Shown here: positions 1 to 13,925 of the stretch, in pieces | Layout: each line of letters begins with the position of its first letter | Numbering within the stretch: position 1 is the first letter of the stretch | Origin: Aphrocallistes beatrix | Taxonomy: Eukaryota; Porifera; Hexactinellida; Sceptrulophora; Aphrocallistidae | DNA: 64,000 nt | Reading direction: 5' to 3' | Assembly (NCBI GenBank): GCA_963281255.1 | Contig: OY725490.1 | Span: forward strand, 2,604,001-2,668,000 | Notes under the pieces: model-generated | The model's input: only the letters and a program-made list of their open reading frames with translations | Told to the model about the DNA's origin: nothing | The model's database searches: none | Translations under genes and position numbers: made by a program

Positions 1-2347
1 CTCATTGAAGGTAATTAACTTTTGTAATAGATTAACATTACTACTATTTTGAACCATTTTTGTGCTTTCAAATTGATTAAAATTTATCAGTTCATATAAT
101 CTTCAAGCATTAGGAACGTGCCTCAATTAGTGAGTAGCTTTCTGTGAGCTTAGTACTTTGCTGTCCCATCGAATATTATCAAATTAACCAATGAAATGCA
201 TCTGAGCATATTTATAATACCGCCCAATCATGTATCAACAGAGAGTGGATTTAAAATCAAATTTATTCCTTTGACGACCGATAAAAGTTTAATTATGCGA
301 GTATACTATAACTGAATTTATATAATTAATATTCTAATAAAGGATTTACTAATTTGGGTTGAATTTGAGAGAAATTATACTCGCACTTAAGAATCTTAGA
401 TTTGTTTGATAGCTTAGTTTGGAGCTGGTGGTACCACCATCTCATGAAACATATGATGAGTGGTTGATTCATAATTACTAGCAGTTTACCATATTTTGCA
501 TACATCCTCGAGACTGTTAGAATCTCTACAACTTGGATAGATTGTGGACACAAGTCTAAATCATTCAAGATTATTTATGGGTTAATTAAACTTAGAAACC
601 TAATTAGACCTTGTCCTTACCTGCTAGCACAGACAATGGGACGCAGGAAACTTAGCTTGATCATTTTTATTCTATGACTTCCAACCAACACAGTTTAAGA
701 TATTTATCTTAATTACACTCCCCCTCCAATTGCATATATTTGTAACATTCCAGAGTTGGACAACAAAAAAATTATATTTATAATCTTCAATCCACAAAAC
801 TGCTCTTGTGGTACTGAATTGTTCTGGGTTTCGTCTGATAGAATGTGCTGATGACCTAACTCAACATACTTATACATCCATTACATTTATTGATAACACA
901 GAAGTTTTAGAAGATCTTCAAATATGCATGTCATGTGTGTAAAGTTAATTTTTAAACATTATATACTTGTCTTGTAAATTAATAATATTTCTTCTTTTGT
1001 CATTATCACTTTATATATACGTACGTAGTTGGAAAATATCCTACATCTTTTAATAAAACCAAGAAGTCCAAAATTAACGAAAAATTATCTGTCATGTCAT
1101 TATAATGGTGGTTGATTGCTGAATAATTGATTCAGATCTTGGATACGCACAATTAATTAGCTTGACATGCCTTAGGAATTAGTATGTTATCTTCTATGGG
1201 CATGTGCATACTGCAATCAACCATGTGTGCAATGTTATTTAGGATCGCGTGCATATTATCTATATAGTATTTTACATATTTTGCAATGAGATGAACATAC
1301 TTTGTTCCCAACGTATGTTACGTAGATATTGCAAAAATAAGTTAGCATAGTTACACCAGTCCTATCGAAGAAATGTATTTAATTAATGATAAATCGATTT
1401 CGTGAGATTAAATACATCAACCGGGCAAAAGTATTTGAATACTTGATTCTTTCCCATACAAATAGTACTAAATCGGATATTTTCATGAATGGGCAATACG
1501 TTCAAATTCTGAGAGATACTAAAAGTCTGATTTCAGATTCGGAATCTACACATTCGAATTAGTGTTGAAAATATTGAATAAATTACTCAACTCAATGAAT
1601 AATCTTATCAGCCTGAGCCACCACAGGTAATTCATTGCCATCATGTATTGTGGTTAAAATGGGCGTAGGTTGCATAAGGCAACCTACGCCCTGGAATCCG
1701 ATTAGCTGTATCCCATCCCGTTTAGAAGTAACCCTCTTCATGAATAGACCCATTTTAGTACAATTTGTATGTGAATTAATGAAGTTGTTCAAATACGTTG
1801 TCCCCTTGGTGTATGATTACTATAACTGTATAATTATGGTAGGATAGCAGTCTTAGTTTGGTACAAACTAAGTCTATATTGCTATATACTTGAACTTTTA
1901 AACAGCTGAAAACAGAGTTATATATTTGATATCAAACCACAAAGTTTATCTCCATAGCTGCCTGACTAGATTGTTAGTTGGTTAGTATGGATGACTCAGC
2001 ATTGCTAACAAAATCCAACATGACCTTCTTTCTTTTATCATACTTATCAAGCTCAATTTTTAAATTTGCTCCTACAGCAAATCTAGAATTTAACCTACTT
2101 ATGCCTTTTCCCTACTTGTACATTATAATGAGACATATAAGGTAATGTTATTAATGACAAAACCAACAATACATTATCAATAAAATCAAGAAGTGATGTT
2201 AAGTAGCATCCAGAGAGATTAGCGATCATTATTATAATTTTACGTATTTGATCCGTGTATGTTGTGTTTGTGTGTGTGAGCGTGAATCCCAATTACCTAC
2301 CCATGAGCTAAGTTAAAAAACAAAGCATTAATATGAGCTGTGTGTGA
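1..2347. other. Non-coding flank downstream of SoxB-like gene
   Basis: AT-rich sequence without a supported gene; short open frames here show no recognisable domain. It holds two hairpins: a 13-bp stem with 5-nt loop at 1661-1691 and a 9-bp stem at 1852-1872. As the 3' flank of a developmental regulator it may carry cis-regulatory sequence, but nothing seen proves this. Confidence 0.6.
1661..1691. repeat. Perfect hairpin, 13-bp stem
   Basis: GGGCGTAGGTTGC is followed by a 5-nt loop (ATAAG) and its exact reverse complement. It stands out by its GC content in AT-rich surroundings. It could be a relic of a small inverted-repeat transposon or an RNA hairpin; no flanking duplication is clear. Confidence 0.7.
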
Positions 2348-3412
2348 TTAAATCTGAATAGTTGTAGGCGACTGGTTGTTCATTTCGGGACTTCCGGATA
2401 AGTTATCATTGACTGGATCATAGGGTGAACTGTCAAGGAATTGTTGCGTCAGGTTTCCGTTTCCGTTTGATTTCGGGAAATAGTTATCAAGTTCATTGAG
2501 TTCGTCGACCTCGTTCAGTCTACAATGATCCAGTCCTTGCATATCTCCCATGGGGTATAGGGAGTGAGGGTAGCATCCATACATGGGGTAGTTCTGGTTG
2601 ATGGGGATGTTCATGTTGTAGGAAGGAAGTTGGTGAGGCAATTCTTCGACCGGGCTGAACTTGTCCAAATAATTTAAAATTGGTTTTGCTTCGTACTCGC
2701 TTGGTAGAGTGGGCGGAGATGGAAATTTAGAAAGATTTCCTGGTGGTGAGTATGGTGAGTGAATAGCTCCGTTTTTAAGAGGAGAGCTTGGGTCCAAGTC
2801 ATAGCTAGAGTCGTTGAAACCCGGATTCAGTTCTGCAAATTCTTTCGGACTTTCAACTGGACTATCCCGATGATCATGCGGTACTCCTTGCAGCATTTCT
2901 GAGGCGTTAGGGAACTGCGGAATGCCAGAGTGCATTGCTGGAAGCCCGGGACTCGGATAACTCCACATTCCTCTGTTCTGGAGAAGCGAAGCTTCAGCGT
3001 AGTGGGCGGGGTGTCCTAAGAACGAATTCACTTGTGGGAATTGAGCTCGGCTCTGTTGCATTGTGTTCAGTCGCTGCAATGGATGATGTGAGTTCCACCC
3101 GCGAAACGGTGGCATTCCTGGGATTTGGTTGATGGGGAGGGGCTTTTTGGCCTGCTGTTGAGGCTTTTTTCTTCGCGGCCTGTACTTGTACTCGGGATGT
3201 TTCTTCATGTGTGAAGCTCTTAACTGCTTTGCTTCTTCGATGTAGGGGCACTTTTCCTCCTCAGAAAGTAGCTTCCATTTTGCGCCTAGTCTTTTTGATA
3301 TTTCGGAGTTGTGCATTTTGGGGTTCTCTTGTGCCATTTTTCGTCTTTCTTCTCGCGACCAGACCATGAAAGCATTCATCGGCCTCTTGACTCGATCTTC
3401 ATCCATTTTCAT
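2348..3412 (-). CDS. SoxB: SoxB-type HMG-box transcription factor
   Basis: A 354-aa nuclear DNA-binding protein. The HMG box lies near the N-terminus (about residues 8-83): it starts [13 protein letters not shown], carries [20 protein letters not shown], and ends KYRPRRKK, a basic stretch that in this family serves DNA binding and nuclear import. These box residues fit group B Sox proteins best. The remaining 270 residues are rich in Pro, Ser, Tyr and Asn, as in Sox transactivation tails, with no second domain. The first ATG in frame (3412) sits just before the box. The frame is open further upstream without an ATG, and an acceptor-like TTTCAG lies about 35 bases upstream, so a 5' non-coding exon is likely. 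The coding part has no intron, usual for SoxB genes. The large empty upstream region fits a regulator with a complex expression pattern (inference). Confidence 0.93.
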   Translation of the reverse strand: MKMDEDRVKRPMNAFMVWSREERRKMAQENPKMHNSEISKRLGAKWKLLSEEEKCPYIEEAKQLRASHMKKHPEYKYRPRRKKPQQQAKKPLPINQIPGMPPFRGWNSHHPLQRLNTMQQSRAQFPQVNSFLGHPAHYAEASLLQNRGMWSYPSPGLPAMHSGIPQFPNASEMLQGVPHDHRDSPVESPKEFAELNPGFNDSSYDLDPSSPLKNGAIHSPYSPPGNLSKFPSPPTLPSEYEAKPILNYLDKFSPVEELPHQLPSYNMNIPINQNYPMYGCYPHSLYPMGDMQGLDHCRLNEVDELNELDNYFPKSNGNGNLTQQFLDSSPYDPVNDNLSGSPEMNNQSPTTIQI

Positions 3413-6400
3413 TTTATCTCTCGAGAAGTCTCTGATTGTTAGTCCTGAAATTTTGCTGACTGTTGAATTTGGGTGCAAAAAGAGTTTATCTAAATGAGAT
3501 AATCCAATAATCCTTAGTTTATAATGCAATGTGTTGTCTTTGTATAGTTCATAACTCTACTTCAGTTTGCTTTTATACTTTCTTCGCAGCTTATATTACC
3601 CCACCTGTAACTCAAGACGTATAGGATCATTCTATGTTGTAATTTGTACTTATCATTTGATATCGTTTTATGTTTCGGAATTTAGTATTAGATTTTAAAA
3701 AATACTTTTGGATATTTGAATCTATTTGTGATTGGTAATATGACTCATTATTTATGAATGTTCAAGATACTTTTTAAATACTTTGTTTGAAATAAAATAC
3801 GTTAGAAAATTGGATTATATAACTCCATTGTATTAGCATACTCTAACAAATTATGAATAAATCTAACAATTTGTTGATAACAATAACTTTATATATCTTT
3901 TCACGATTAAATTGTTTTAATTAATCTTATAAATTCTTACCTTTGACTTAAGTCAAGCAGTTTATTGAAGTTTCTTTAGTTTCGGAATTGGCTTTTCAGG
4001 TTTGATATTTGAATCTAGTCTGGTTCAATCCTCTCTATATATACTACACAGATGCTGCTATTACCCAGCATATGCATGTTCTATGGTTACTTACAGCCTC
4101 AGAAACCAATGTTAAACAGGGCATAGCCTGGCACTAGTCAGATATAGAGTGGAATGTCTCCTCACTATGTTTTCCATTCTACTTACTCAGTTTTGATGCT
4201 GGTTTCGTGGTTGATGTTACATTATTGTGGCTTTTAGTAGCCATGCTACAGTCTACCAATCCAATATTCAATTAATAAATATTCTAATTTTAGCATAGGT
4301 TGAATCACTTTAATTCTCAAATCTATTCCAGTTGCTTTTTTTGCGAAATTGTTCACTCAATTTTACATTAATTTTTATTTTTATTTAAATGTATTTAAGT
4401 TCAATCGAGTTTAATTTAGTCAAATTATAAATTGGAAGTTACAACAATTCAGATCGTGTTGTGATTTTTTAACTAAATTAGCAAGTTTGTTAAGAGAGAT
4501 GTGGTTTAGTGCATATATTTTTATTTTAACATCTACTCGTGCCAACCAACTTACTGTAGCATCATCGAATACAGCTTACCTTTTGCACAACAGAAGTCTT
4601 CAATATTATTAATCTTTAAACCAAATCTGTAAAATTTTTACGATAATTATTTTATTCTACAATTTGAAACTTGTATAAATAGAGTGGCTCCCCAAATTGC
4701 GCCTAATGTGCTCTGTCTGTTCCTGGCTTCGCTTCGCTTCCTTGTGGCACAGGAATCCAATCGTGGCTTCTGCTCACCTCATTTTTCCTCTTGCGCATCA
4801 TCATTTTTCCTTCAGGTAGTCTTGCTATGGTAGGGTCAGATTGAAATTTAATTAGCAGATGGATGTGCCAGTGTGTGTAAGTGCTCTCAGCTAAAATCGA
4901 TCCGTTCATTCTGAGAATTAGATGACTCTTTAACCTTCACCTAATGAGAAAAATATTGCTCAATTTGCTAGACCTAACTCTTAATTTATTTTCGATAGGA
5001 CTTTGAGTACTTTCATAATGTCCTCTTGGCGACTTTTATCAATTAAAGTACGGCTAATTCCTCTGATTTGGTCAGTTACGCTAGTTGCAGAATTGCTTCG
5101 CGATATTCCATTCATCAAGTTGTATTTGTGCTTTTGAGATTTAGAAAATCAAGTATGTAGTTGATCTTATGATGTACGTACAAGGAATTGTTTCACTAAT
5201 TTGGGAAGTGTCCTTACAACTCAGACCCTGGAAGAACCAATATTGATTGAAATTGATAGTTTCCCTATTTTGCCATATTTGTATATTTAATTGTTTCATT
5301 TGACATGAATGTGTCCATAAGATGAATTGAAACGTCGCCACGCTTTCCTGGTTTATTATTTTGGATATTTGATTTCCACTTCACATCCTTGCTCACTTTC
5401 CTGAATCATTATGACATTGATGCATCAGTAGTAGGACGTCAGAATTAATTATGATATCCTCTTCCGATTTCATTTTACGAATTTCTCATGATTTGAAAGT
5501 TTGAGATAATTAGTTTACCGGTGTCTATGCTTACGTAGGATAGTCCTGATCATTAGAAGAGATCTCAAATTCTCAATGGATTGAAATAAAGTTTGCTCTC
5601 TAGAAACTTTCCCTGCAATCATCGCTACTAGAATATGCATCAATGTATTACTAAGAGAAAACTAATTAATTACTGTATTAAGTATAATTTTCAGCGAAAC
5701 ATTATTTTTTTAATTTGGATAATTTCATAAATATAAATATAAATAAATATAAATATATTTCTGCTCATCCCGGTTTTAAATTTAGCAAAGACATGAATAG
5801 TAATAGTATTTAATTGCATTACAAACTTCATATTGTAATGCCTCGAGTTTTTTCAGATTAATAATCTCCCTTAACCAGATTTTAATTTGAGGAAAACCTT
5901 TAAACTCATCGTAAAGCTGATCTAATAAACTTCCATCTTATTAGTTCAACACAACTTATATGTGTTCAATTTAAATTTGTAATTTATTGATCAATTATGT
6001 TTTTTTATCTATTTCCACTTATGTCAATTGAGAATTTTGGACTTGGTACGACGGCGAAATTACTTTCCCATCTAATTTTATAAGCAATTTCAGGGTCAAA
6101 CTTTCTGTTTGAAGTTTTTCACATTTGATCTAAATCAGCCCTTAGGTTGGGAGTAATTTGTTTGATAGTGCGTGCGGTGCACCTAATTGATTACACTTAT
6201 CGGAACTAATTTATAATTTAACATTAATTGACTTGTTTGAAATCTTTCCTCAAATTTGCATTTTAATATGTTAATTTTTTGCAGCTGATGTATATGGCGC
6301 TACCAGTCAGAGACAATTTTGTGAGATGATTTTCCTCCTCGCTCGGAAATTTGCGACTTGACACTTATTATTTTTGAAATTGTATCTGTCTAGGCGAAGT

Positions 6401-7494
6401 GTAATATATGGGATATCACTAAACACGTGCTAAGTCATAATAGATTTATCGTATTTTTCGGAAATATCAGCGAATGTTAACAATAGCGAAATCTGAGAGT
6501 CTACAAACGATTGATTTCAGCTCATTACGCTAACAATAGAATTGCGTAATTCGATGTGATGTCGCGCTTAGTGAAAACACCTTTTACCCGTTGTCTATTT
6601 TAAAACGTTCTAAAACGGAAGTTAGGATACTTGAGCTTGAGGCAGACTTTCGAAAATCCGAAATTTAATTCATTAATTAAAGAAGACTTATTTATTAAGA
6701 AATTAATTTAGTGCTTATGTAATCAATTACATCATAATATCTAAAACACAAACTGAATCCTCCTAAATCGGAGTTAGTTGCGTGGCGAGACTTGTTTGCT
6801 TGGAATAGATAGACTGAGAGCGATTAGAATAGGGCAATATTGCTCTAATAAGACAAGCCAATCTGCCGAGACTGCTCTCTAGCTCATCATAATGACACAA
6901 GGATCTTTGGGGATTTCAATGAGAACCTTTGCCAATCCAGAAGGTTTCGCAACCACAACTGACCGTAGGATTCTCGGAATGTTGTCAAGCGAAACTGTGA
7001 GTAATACTCATAGCACAGTTCTCTGTAACCATTTCAACTTTGGCCTCAAACTTGGCTTCGCTCCTTATTATCTAGCATTACTTAGGCTATTGCTTCGATT
7101 TATCTGAGATATTAATGGCTTATCGTTGTGTTAGTCTTTATGTCTTGTGCCTCTTGATAGAAACTTGGGGATGAAAGTAGTTGAATCTGCTGTTTGGGGT
7201 TAATGTTTTCGCGAGCATATTTACTATGTAAGTGATTCAATCGAACTATAAGACGCATTAACAAAGACTACCTGCAGATAACCTTGCAAATATGGACTTT
7301 CATGCGTCTACGTATGTTCGAAAAACTCCGCAACTGATGCCTACATAAAATAATCTATCTTTGGAGTTGTTAACATATCCCTGAAGGAGCTGTTATAGAG
7401 TTTACTAGAGCACATTTAGATTGAACGTTGTAACATGTGAGCAACGGTTCTATCGGATATGGAATTTGCTATCGTGGTTAAAGTTGTTTAATGG
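3413..7494. other. Non-coding DNA upstream of SoxB-like gene, proximal part
   Basis: AT-rich DNA with no supported gene. It contains a short A/T microsatellite of ATAAAT units near 5728-5759 and a small open frame at 6892-7107 with no recognisable features. As the 5' side of a Sox gene it is the natural place for promoter and enhancers, but no element can be named by eye. Confidence 0.5.
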
Positions 7495-8018
7495 ATGTAC
7501 CGAATATTCTCTTATATCAAAGTAGCAATTTATAATCAATTTTGAATTTTTGTTGTTGTTATGGGATGAAATTCCTGAATTTCCTAACAAACTAATACTT
7601 CTAGGAAAGTATCTCTATACACACTACCGCTATTTCCCACATAATCTGTTTGCATATCCCACTTTTTGATAGAACATACATGTGTATTTCAATACAAGTG
7701 TCTACCACATACGTATATCTGTTAAGATGAAATGTGGGTTAATTAGTTTTTAATTAATCTGAAACGAATGAATGTACCGAATATTTTCTTATACAAAGTA
7801 GCGTAAGCAACTTTGAACTTGTTTTTGTAGTTACAGGATGAAATTCCTGAATTTCCTAAAAACTCAAACTAATACTTCTAGGAAAGTGTATCCATAACAC
7901 TGCTGCTATTGCCCACACGATCATGTTTGCATATCCCACTTTTTTAACATGCATGTATATTTCAACTCATGTGTCTACCACATCATATATATTTGTTGGC
8001 ATGTTTAGGATGAAATAT
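7495..8018. repeat. Diverged tandem duplication, about 250-bp unit
   Basis: Two direct copies, about 7495-7740 and 7772-8018. Both start ATGTACCGAATATT and share in order ATGAAATTCCTGAATTTCCTA, then ACTAATACTTCTAGGAAAGT, then GTTTGCATATCCCACTTTTT and GTGTCTACCACAT, with scattered substitutions and small indels. The unit has no coding potential. It could be a duplicated regulatory block of the Sox gene or a fragment of a repeat family. Confidence 0.8.
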
Positions 8019-11000
8019 GATAGGATGATTTTCATACGAGCAACCATTTCATTCGAATATTTAACTTATTTAATTTTTAAATAAGTACGCAGTTCTATTT
8101 CTACTCAAATGTTGGGAGTTTATCTTCGAAATGATCGTTTCGAAGGGTTGTTATGCGGCATTTCACAGGATTCAATTTCGTCCAGATTATTCACCTGTAC
8201 TCAACCACCAAGCTATTGTGGCTATGGCTTACTAATTCATTTTCAAACTAACAAGCTTAGTAAGCTTCTCCATACGATTGCTCGTATTGAAGCCTGATAT
8301 GTTGAATCAGATATGCTAGTTAGAGATTTCCACCATGAAACCCACGAATTCGAACGAACTCTTTGTGTCTGAATAATCTATGCATGCCTTATGCCCACAT
8401 TAAACCAACTGACAATCCTATATTATACGTCATATGGTGTATAGTCATCTATGTTTTATCCAGTCAGATAGAACTGTGAATGACTTCCAATTTGATCATT
8501 TCGGCCTTATTCAGGCAACCGAGATATGTACCTGCTTATTAATGTATTTACATATTGCATATTATCCATGCAGACCTGATATATTGCTCTTCTGTCATGG
8601 AGCGTAGGTTTACACCGTCCTTGTTTTAAAGTTTTCGTTTGTGTGTCTAAAGGCCTTTTAGCCCCTCCTATTCATAATAATATGTATAACTCCTTCATGG
8701 AGAAATTTCTCAAAATGCCTCTGCATTTGGAGATATCAGAGAATGATAGATAAAGTAGAAGCGAAGCGAAGCCGAGGTGTTGCGTGGTGGTGCGGATACC
8801 GCCTTAAAGATGGTGTGCACCAGTTCAGATAGTGCGCGCGAAACTTATGCGATACAAATCGTTAGTATTGAAGGGTTCTGTGGTGAGATCGTAACATTTT
8901 GTCTTAAATTGTGACACGACGAGATTGGAGAGAGTAGAAGCTTGTGTAACGATTATCCCAATAAATTATATTTGCATCACCTCAGTGTGACAGTGCACCA
9001 CCACAAGTTAAGTCTAGGCTAAAGCACTGAGTAGACACGTTAACCATATTTAAATTTTTGACATTATTTAAACACATAGTATTCTGAACGATTTTTCTCA
9101 GGATTTAGTTAACTATCTCTCATTTTTTGATCAGGTGGCATTGTTCCAGTACCACTTGCTGATCCTTTTCTATCACTGAGTTGACATTCCGAATAAATTG
9201 AACTTTCGCGAAATATTATTCAACCAATAAATTCTCAGTACTCTTGGCTGGATGCTTATGCTTCACTATAAACGGGTTAATCATTATACTTTTTAGCTAA
9301 GAAAGAAAGGAAATCCAGATTAAAATGGAATTTACTGACAATAATTGAGTGTTCACGAGATTAACAATGGGACTCTATTACATTGGTGTTTCTTACCTAT
9401 CTGTTGATTCAAGACGAAACTCGAACTAATGATTTTTCTGAGTACATCAATTAATTAATTTATCTCTACAGCATTGTATCTAAAATAGTGGTTCTGGAGA
9501 CATTTAATTAATCCAAGAAACCAAAAATTAATAATTCTCTTGAATATAAAATATACATTTTAAAGCGGCAAGCATATATGACTTTTTAGGTTTAAAATGT
9601 TAATTATAATTTGGTTGATAAATAATACGTAACCTAGCATTGCAAAACTTAAGCAATTAAAATTTCAAATTAAATCAATAATTTAAAGATCATAATCGTT
9701 GAAAAATGTAATTTATTATTTTTCAATTGTACCCCTATTTAACTAGGTATTGACTGCTTAGAATAATGACCCCGCACCTCATTTATAATGTGCCCTTTTT
9801 TGGTGTAGAAAGATGGGATGTGCGAATACTTTTGTCTGCTTAGTATATATGCATACATTTTTTCTCAAGAACGTAGTATAATCTGTATTTTAATAATTAA
9901 AATTTTTTGTTCGAATAATTAAACTTAATTCCGCTTATTAACAGGACACATCTGGTCTCATCGTTTTGTCTCAATTGTAAAACAGAGTTTCCCAATTAAC
10001 CGCGATGAATTAGTTCGAGCTTCTGTGATTGAGAATTATTTTGTCCCAATTATCCGATCCCAATGATATTTTAATTTTGTGAATGTTTATATGCCTGTAG
10101 CTACGTATCAATGGCTAACTACACACGTGCATAAAGTCGTGATTAGTAATGGGTTTGACGTAGCATTTATCTCACGGCTTTGAATCCTGTATTGGAAGCC
10201 ATTAACAATGACATTTACAAAAAAAAGGTTGGAAGGTGAGGCTATTGAAATTTTTGATGTGATATCTCTGCCTATGTTCCTTTTCCCGTCCCGTATTGGA
10301 TTCATCCCGTATTGGACGGGATATAGCCAGTCTAGGGAATGTTAATAATGCTTTCTTGCCATTTACTCTTTCAAAATATGTGTAAGCTAACTGTGATTAC
10401 TGTTTAATCACATTCTTTAGTCATGCTTATTTGTTACATTTGATTCTGGAACAATGTGAACACAGAAACTGTAATTGAATTGAATTGCATACGTTGTATT
10501 TGTAAATCGACATAAAAAAATAAGACTTTTGAGAATGAAACAGGTTACTTGGCTCCATGTGATACGTTGATGGGATTATCTTACTTTTGTATTTTACTTT
10601 GTGAAAGTACGTTGTGATAACCCCCAATCTTCCCTACATGATCATTAATAATCTTTTTTTATTTAATTGATGTTGAAACCGACAGATCGTTAGGGTAACG
10701 CTTCTATCTTGAAATCTTGATTCCTCTCTATCCTTGTTCGATTTCCCCATATGCACTGTGCTCTATATCGATTCAATATTTACTTCCCTTCCCAAAACCT
10801 ACAATCTGTCCATATGGGATTTAATGTTTTCAATTTATCGCAATATATTTTGATGAACTGTAATTTCAATTTCAATTGAAACTGCTCTTTGTTTCCCTAA
10901 GTAAATCGACTGGATAATATATCCACTACAGAATTTAAATTAAGATATCTCCCTTGTGATAATTGTGCTCTGAAATGAGCACACATCAAACTGCTTGAAA

Positions 11001-13560
11001 TGCGATATCTTATTTTTGTAATGATATTAATAATAGCTCTTATTTCAAGCTCATCAAATCCCATTGACCTTAACTGGTCTAACTATGGTGAACTTTACCC
11101 TTGGAGGTGGTCTGATACCAAATGTTTATTCCCTATCACGCCCACATGCCTTTCTCCCAATTTATTCCTATACCCTAACTACTGGATTAATCTTCAGTAA
11201 TTTAATATAGTTTATTTGGGGGGAGGATCAACGACTAGATTGTGATGATTAACTCATGCCTGAATCCAATTGAAACACATGGCTTTGAGTACAGACATGA
11301 CTTATCAAAAGAATGTGCAGAGTAGAGATTTTTATGTGTATGTGTGTGTGTGTGAATTTAAGATTTACAAGCGAGCTTCGCTTGCTTGCTTGTCAATTCG
11401 TTACAGATATAGATACATATCCTTACTATTAAAACTCGATTAATGTGTACATGTGCACAGTTTTAATGTAAGGATGCTCATGTTTATCTTTATAATATTA
11501 ATATGATTAACGTCGTAAAGTAAGAGGCTATCTATGTATTGCATTCATATTCAAGACATTCAATATAGAATGCATATTGTAGTAGAGCTCAGATTTTCAA
11601 GCTATTTCGAATCTCTTCGGCTGGTTCGCGGATAACCGAAATTAAATTAATCAATTAGCAGCATATGAATATTAAAACGTCGTGTTTGTGTGCTAGACTT
11701 TATGAGTTATGAAAAACTACTTGGCGATATTTCGAAATGGAATATTTTTGAATTCTTTGAATAATTAGTCTGGAAAAAATTTCCTGAGGTTTTAAAATTT
11801 CGATCTTCATTATTTTCCCAATCCTATGTGAAACACTTTTCCATTTATTCGACTTTTTGTTTCGAAATTCGATCAATAAACAAGTATTAATTTAATTTTT
11901 ATTTTTGTTTTATTAATTGTTTCAATTTTGATTATTCAAATTGCATTAATTCATTATTTCAGTTTCTCAATGGGATTTATTATGTCGAATGGATATTACT
12001 TAACAGAATCCAAAATCCAATTCTTTTGTTAGAACTCCGCTCTTTCATCAACCAGAGGATAATATAACATTTTAAGGGTAATTTGTGTATATTAATATTA
12101 GTTTCATATTTTAATGTCGAATAATAAAATTGGTCATTCTAAAAGGAATGATGTTATCCCACTGAATGTTTTGCCTCGTGTGTATGGTAATGTTGTTTGA
12201 GATGTGCTATATCTATTTTGAGGAGTTGGGTTAAATTTTTTTGAAATTTCAAGAAAAATTAATCTTTCTAGGGAATATATTTTTTTATAGATCAGTTCTC
12301 ACATTAGATTATATCATATCTTTGCCTCAATTTCCTTACACTGCTTAAGTGTCATTGCTCAGCTCTCTTCTTTTTTTAATCCCCCTGTCCTTTACCCAGA
12401 TTTTCCGTAAGATATGATGGTATTTCAGGAAATATGGGAGAGATTTTACAAGATGGAAATATTGTTTATTCTTTAATACCGCGGTACATGTTGTGAGAGC
12501 TCTTACAATTACGAAAGAGCTGATAGTGATTATCTGATCCCACTTGAGATATTTCCAATTGTAGATGCTCTACTGTATTTTTTGAGATTTGCTTACTATT
12601 TAATATTTGGCTGTTAAAATACTTTTCTAGTAAATACCGTATATCCACCAATGGTACCCGCAGGATTATTCATTTTGCCCCATCTTCAACGAATGAAAGA
12701 TCATCATTCTGATAAACGAAGCCTTTTCTTCATTAATTATAGAAGATAACAAAAAAACAACTAACCTCTTTAAGGGGGAATTTTTTCGAGGGAGAGTTAC
12801 TATTCGAGGATATCAGTGCTTTTAATCACCCGAACAGTTTTCTCTCTTATGTGCTACTTTTCTACCATTCTATTCAAACTTTCGAGTAATGTTGTTCAGC
12901 GCTTGTAAGACAATGGTGCTGATTTTCCAAGTATTAATCGCTATTCTTTACTCATATTTTCTATGGAAAGCGCCTTCAAAGTGTGCATAGCGTGCATTAA
13001 TTACATTCATCATTTTCATCTTATAATTAGTTCAGTTGTTATCATATTAGCTTATCTCGCTTGATTACTCATACATATAGGGTATCCACCTAGAATTAGC
13101 GAAGCCTTGACGAATTTATGGTTTGATAAAACAACCTTAACCTTTCGCTGCATGTACAGATGTTCGCCGTGCAGATTACATGCTCGATAATTGTACATTT
13201 GTTCCTGACCAGATTTCTCTACTGCATAATTCATCGAATGCATGTTTCGCACTATTCGCACTGCTAATTGCACTGTAAATTAGATTAGTTGTACTGTGAA
13301 TGTCACGTAAGATTGCGGTTTTAAATCAGCTAATTCCTCAGGTTTATTCATTCGTGTTTCCAGCTCTTGCTGATCCCAGAGGCAAAGTAATCATTTTCTA
13401 AGAATATTATTCCTCACAATGAGTGTGTTAGCTTGTTTTCAACATTTCAGAACTAATTTAATTCTGGGATAATATAATTTCCTTGTATTGACCTTTATTT
13501 CATTTTGTTACGTGTAATCAATGAGTATGATGTACATTTACTGGCATTGGATTATTGTCA
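8019..13560. other. Gene-poor AT-rich DNA
   Basis: No supported gene. Small open frames (for example 8109-8297 and 11000-11200) lack domains or a coding-like neighbourhood; the second begins with a hydrophobic stretch but is only 66 codons. A TG microsatellite lies near 11338-11355. A short inverted-repeat derivative of the Helitron-like family seen at 30, 37 and 55 kb is near 11366-11470. Confidence 0.5.
11366..11470. mobile_element. Short derivative of Helitron-like repeat
   Basis: The left side reads ACAAGCGAGCTTCGCTTGCTT, the reverse complement of the 3' hairpin end of the elements ending at 30418, 37335 and 55670. About 40 bases on comes CCTTACTATTAAAACTCG, the 5' end of the 36.8 and 55.2 kb copies. 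The order is scrambled, so this is a rearranged or deleted copy. Borders are approximate. Confidence 0.5.
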
Positions 13561-13579
13561 TGGTTAGATGGAAGTTATA

Positions 13580-13925
13580 GTATATAATAATAATATACAT
13601 TTATATAGCGCAGATTTTGTATGAATACTGTAGAAAAACGTAGTACAACGTACACGCCCAAGGATTTTACAGTTACATCCAGCTTTCTAGGATATTCACT
13701 TGTTAATAAATCAAAATGTTCACAGAATAACTTTATATATCACTTTGTAGGTGAGCTGGGAGATATGAATGTATACTTAAACGAAAATTATGAAATTCGC
13801 AAAAAATCAGATGTACATCTACATCATGGAGAGCTCCTCATACCGAATTTGATAGAAATCGGACTGTTAGATTTCGCAGGATCGCATAAACGGACGGACA
13901 GACGAGTACCATAAGGTCATCTTAT
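13580..13925 (+). other. Possible small ORF or repeat fragment
   Basis: An open frame of 97 codons (13621-13914) with no recognised domain. It is preceded by an AATAATAATATACATTTATATAGC stretch (given here in part) of the kind often seen at the ends of repeats in marine invertebrate genomes, and followed by CGGACGGACAGACG. I read it as part of a dispersed repeat rather than a gene. Confidence 0.3.

Noticed and set aside
2935-3251. Open frames overlapping the Sox HMG box
   Set aside because: Alternative frames of the Sox coding sequence without recognisable features.
9950-10060. Possible pogo-like MITE (TTTCCCAATTAACCGCG and CCCAATTATCCGATCCC)
   Set aside because: The two motifs are not inverted partners and no TA-flanked ends were found.
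13621-13914. 97-codon open frame as a gene
   Set aside because: No domain, and flanked by motifs typical of dispersed repeats; listed only as a possible repeat fragment.
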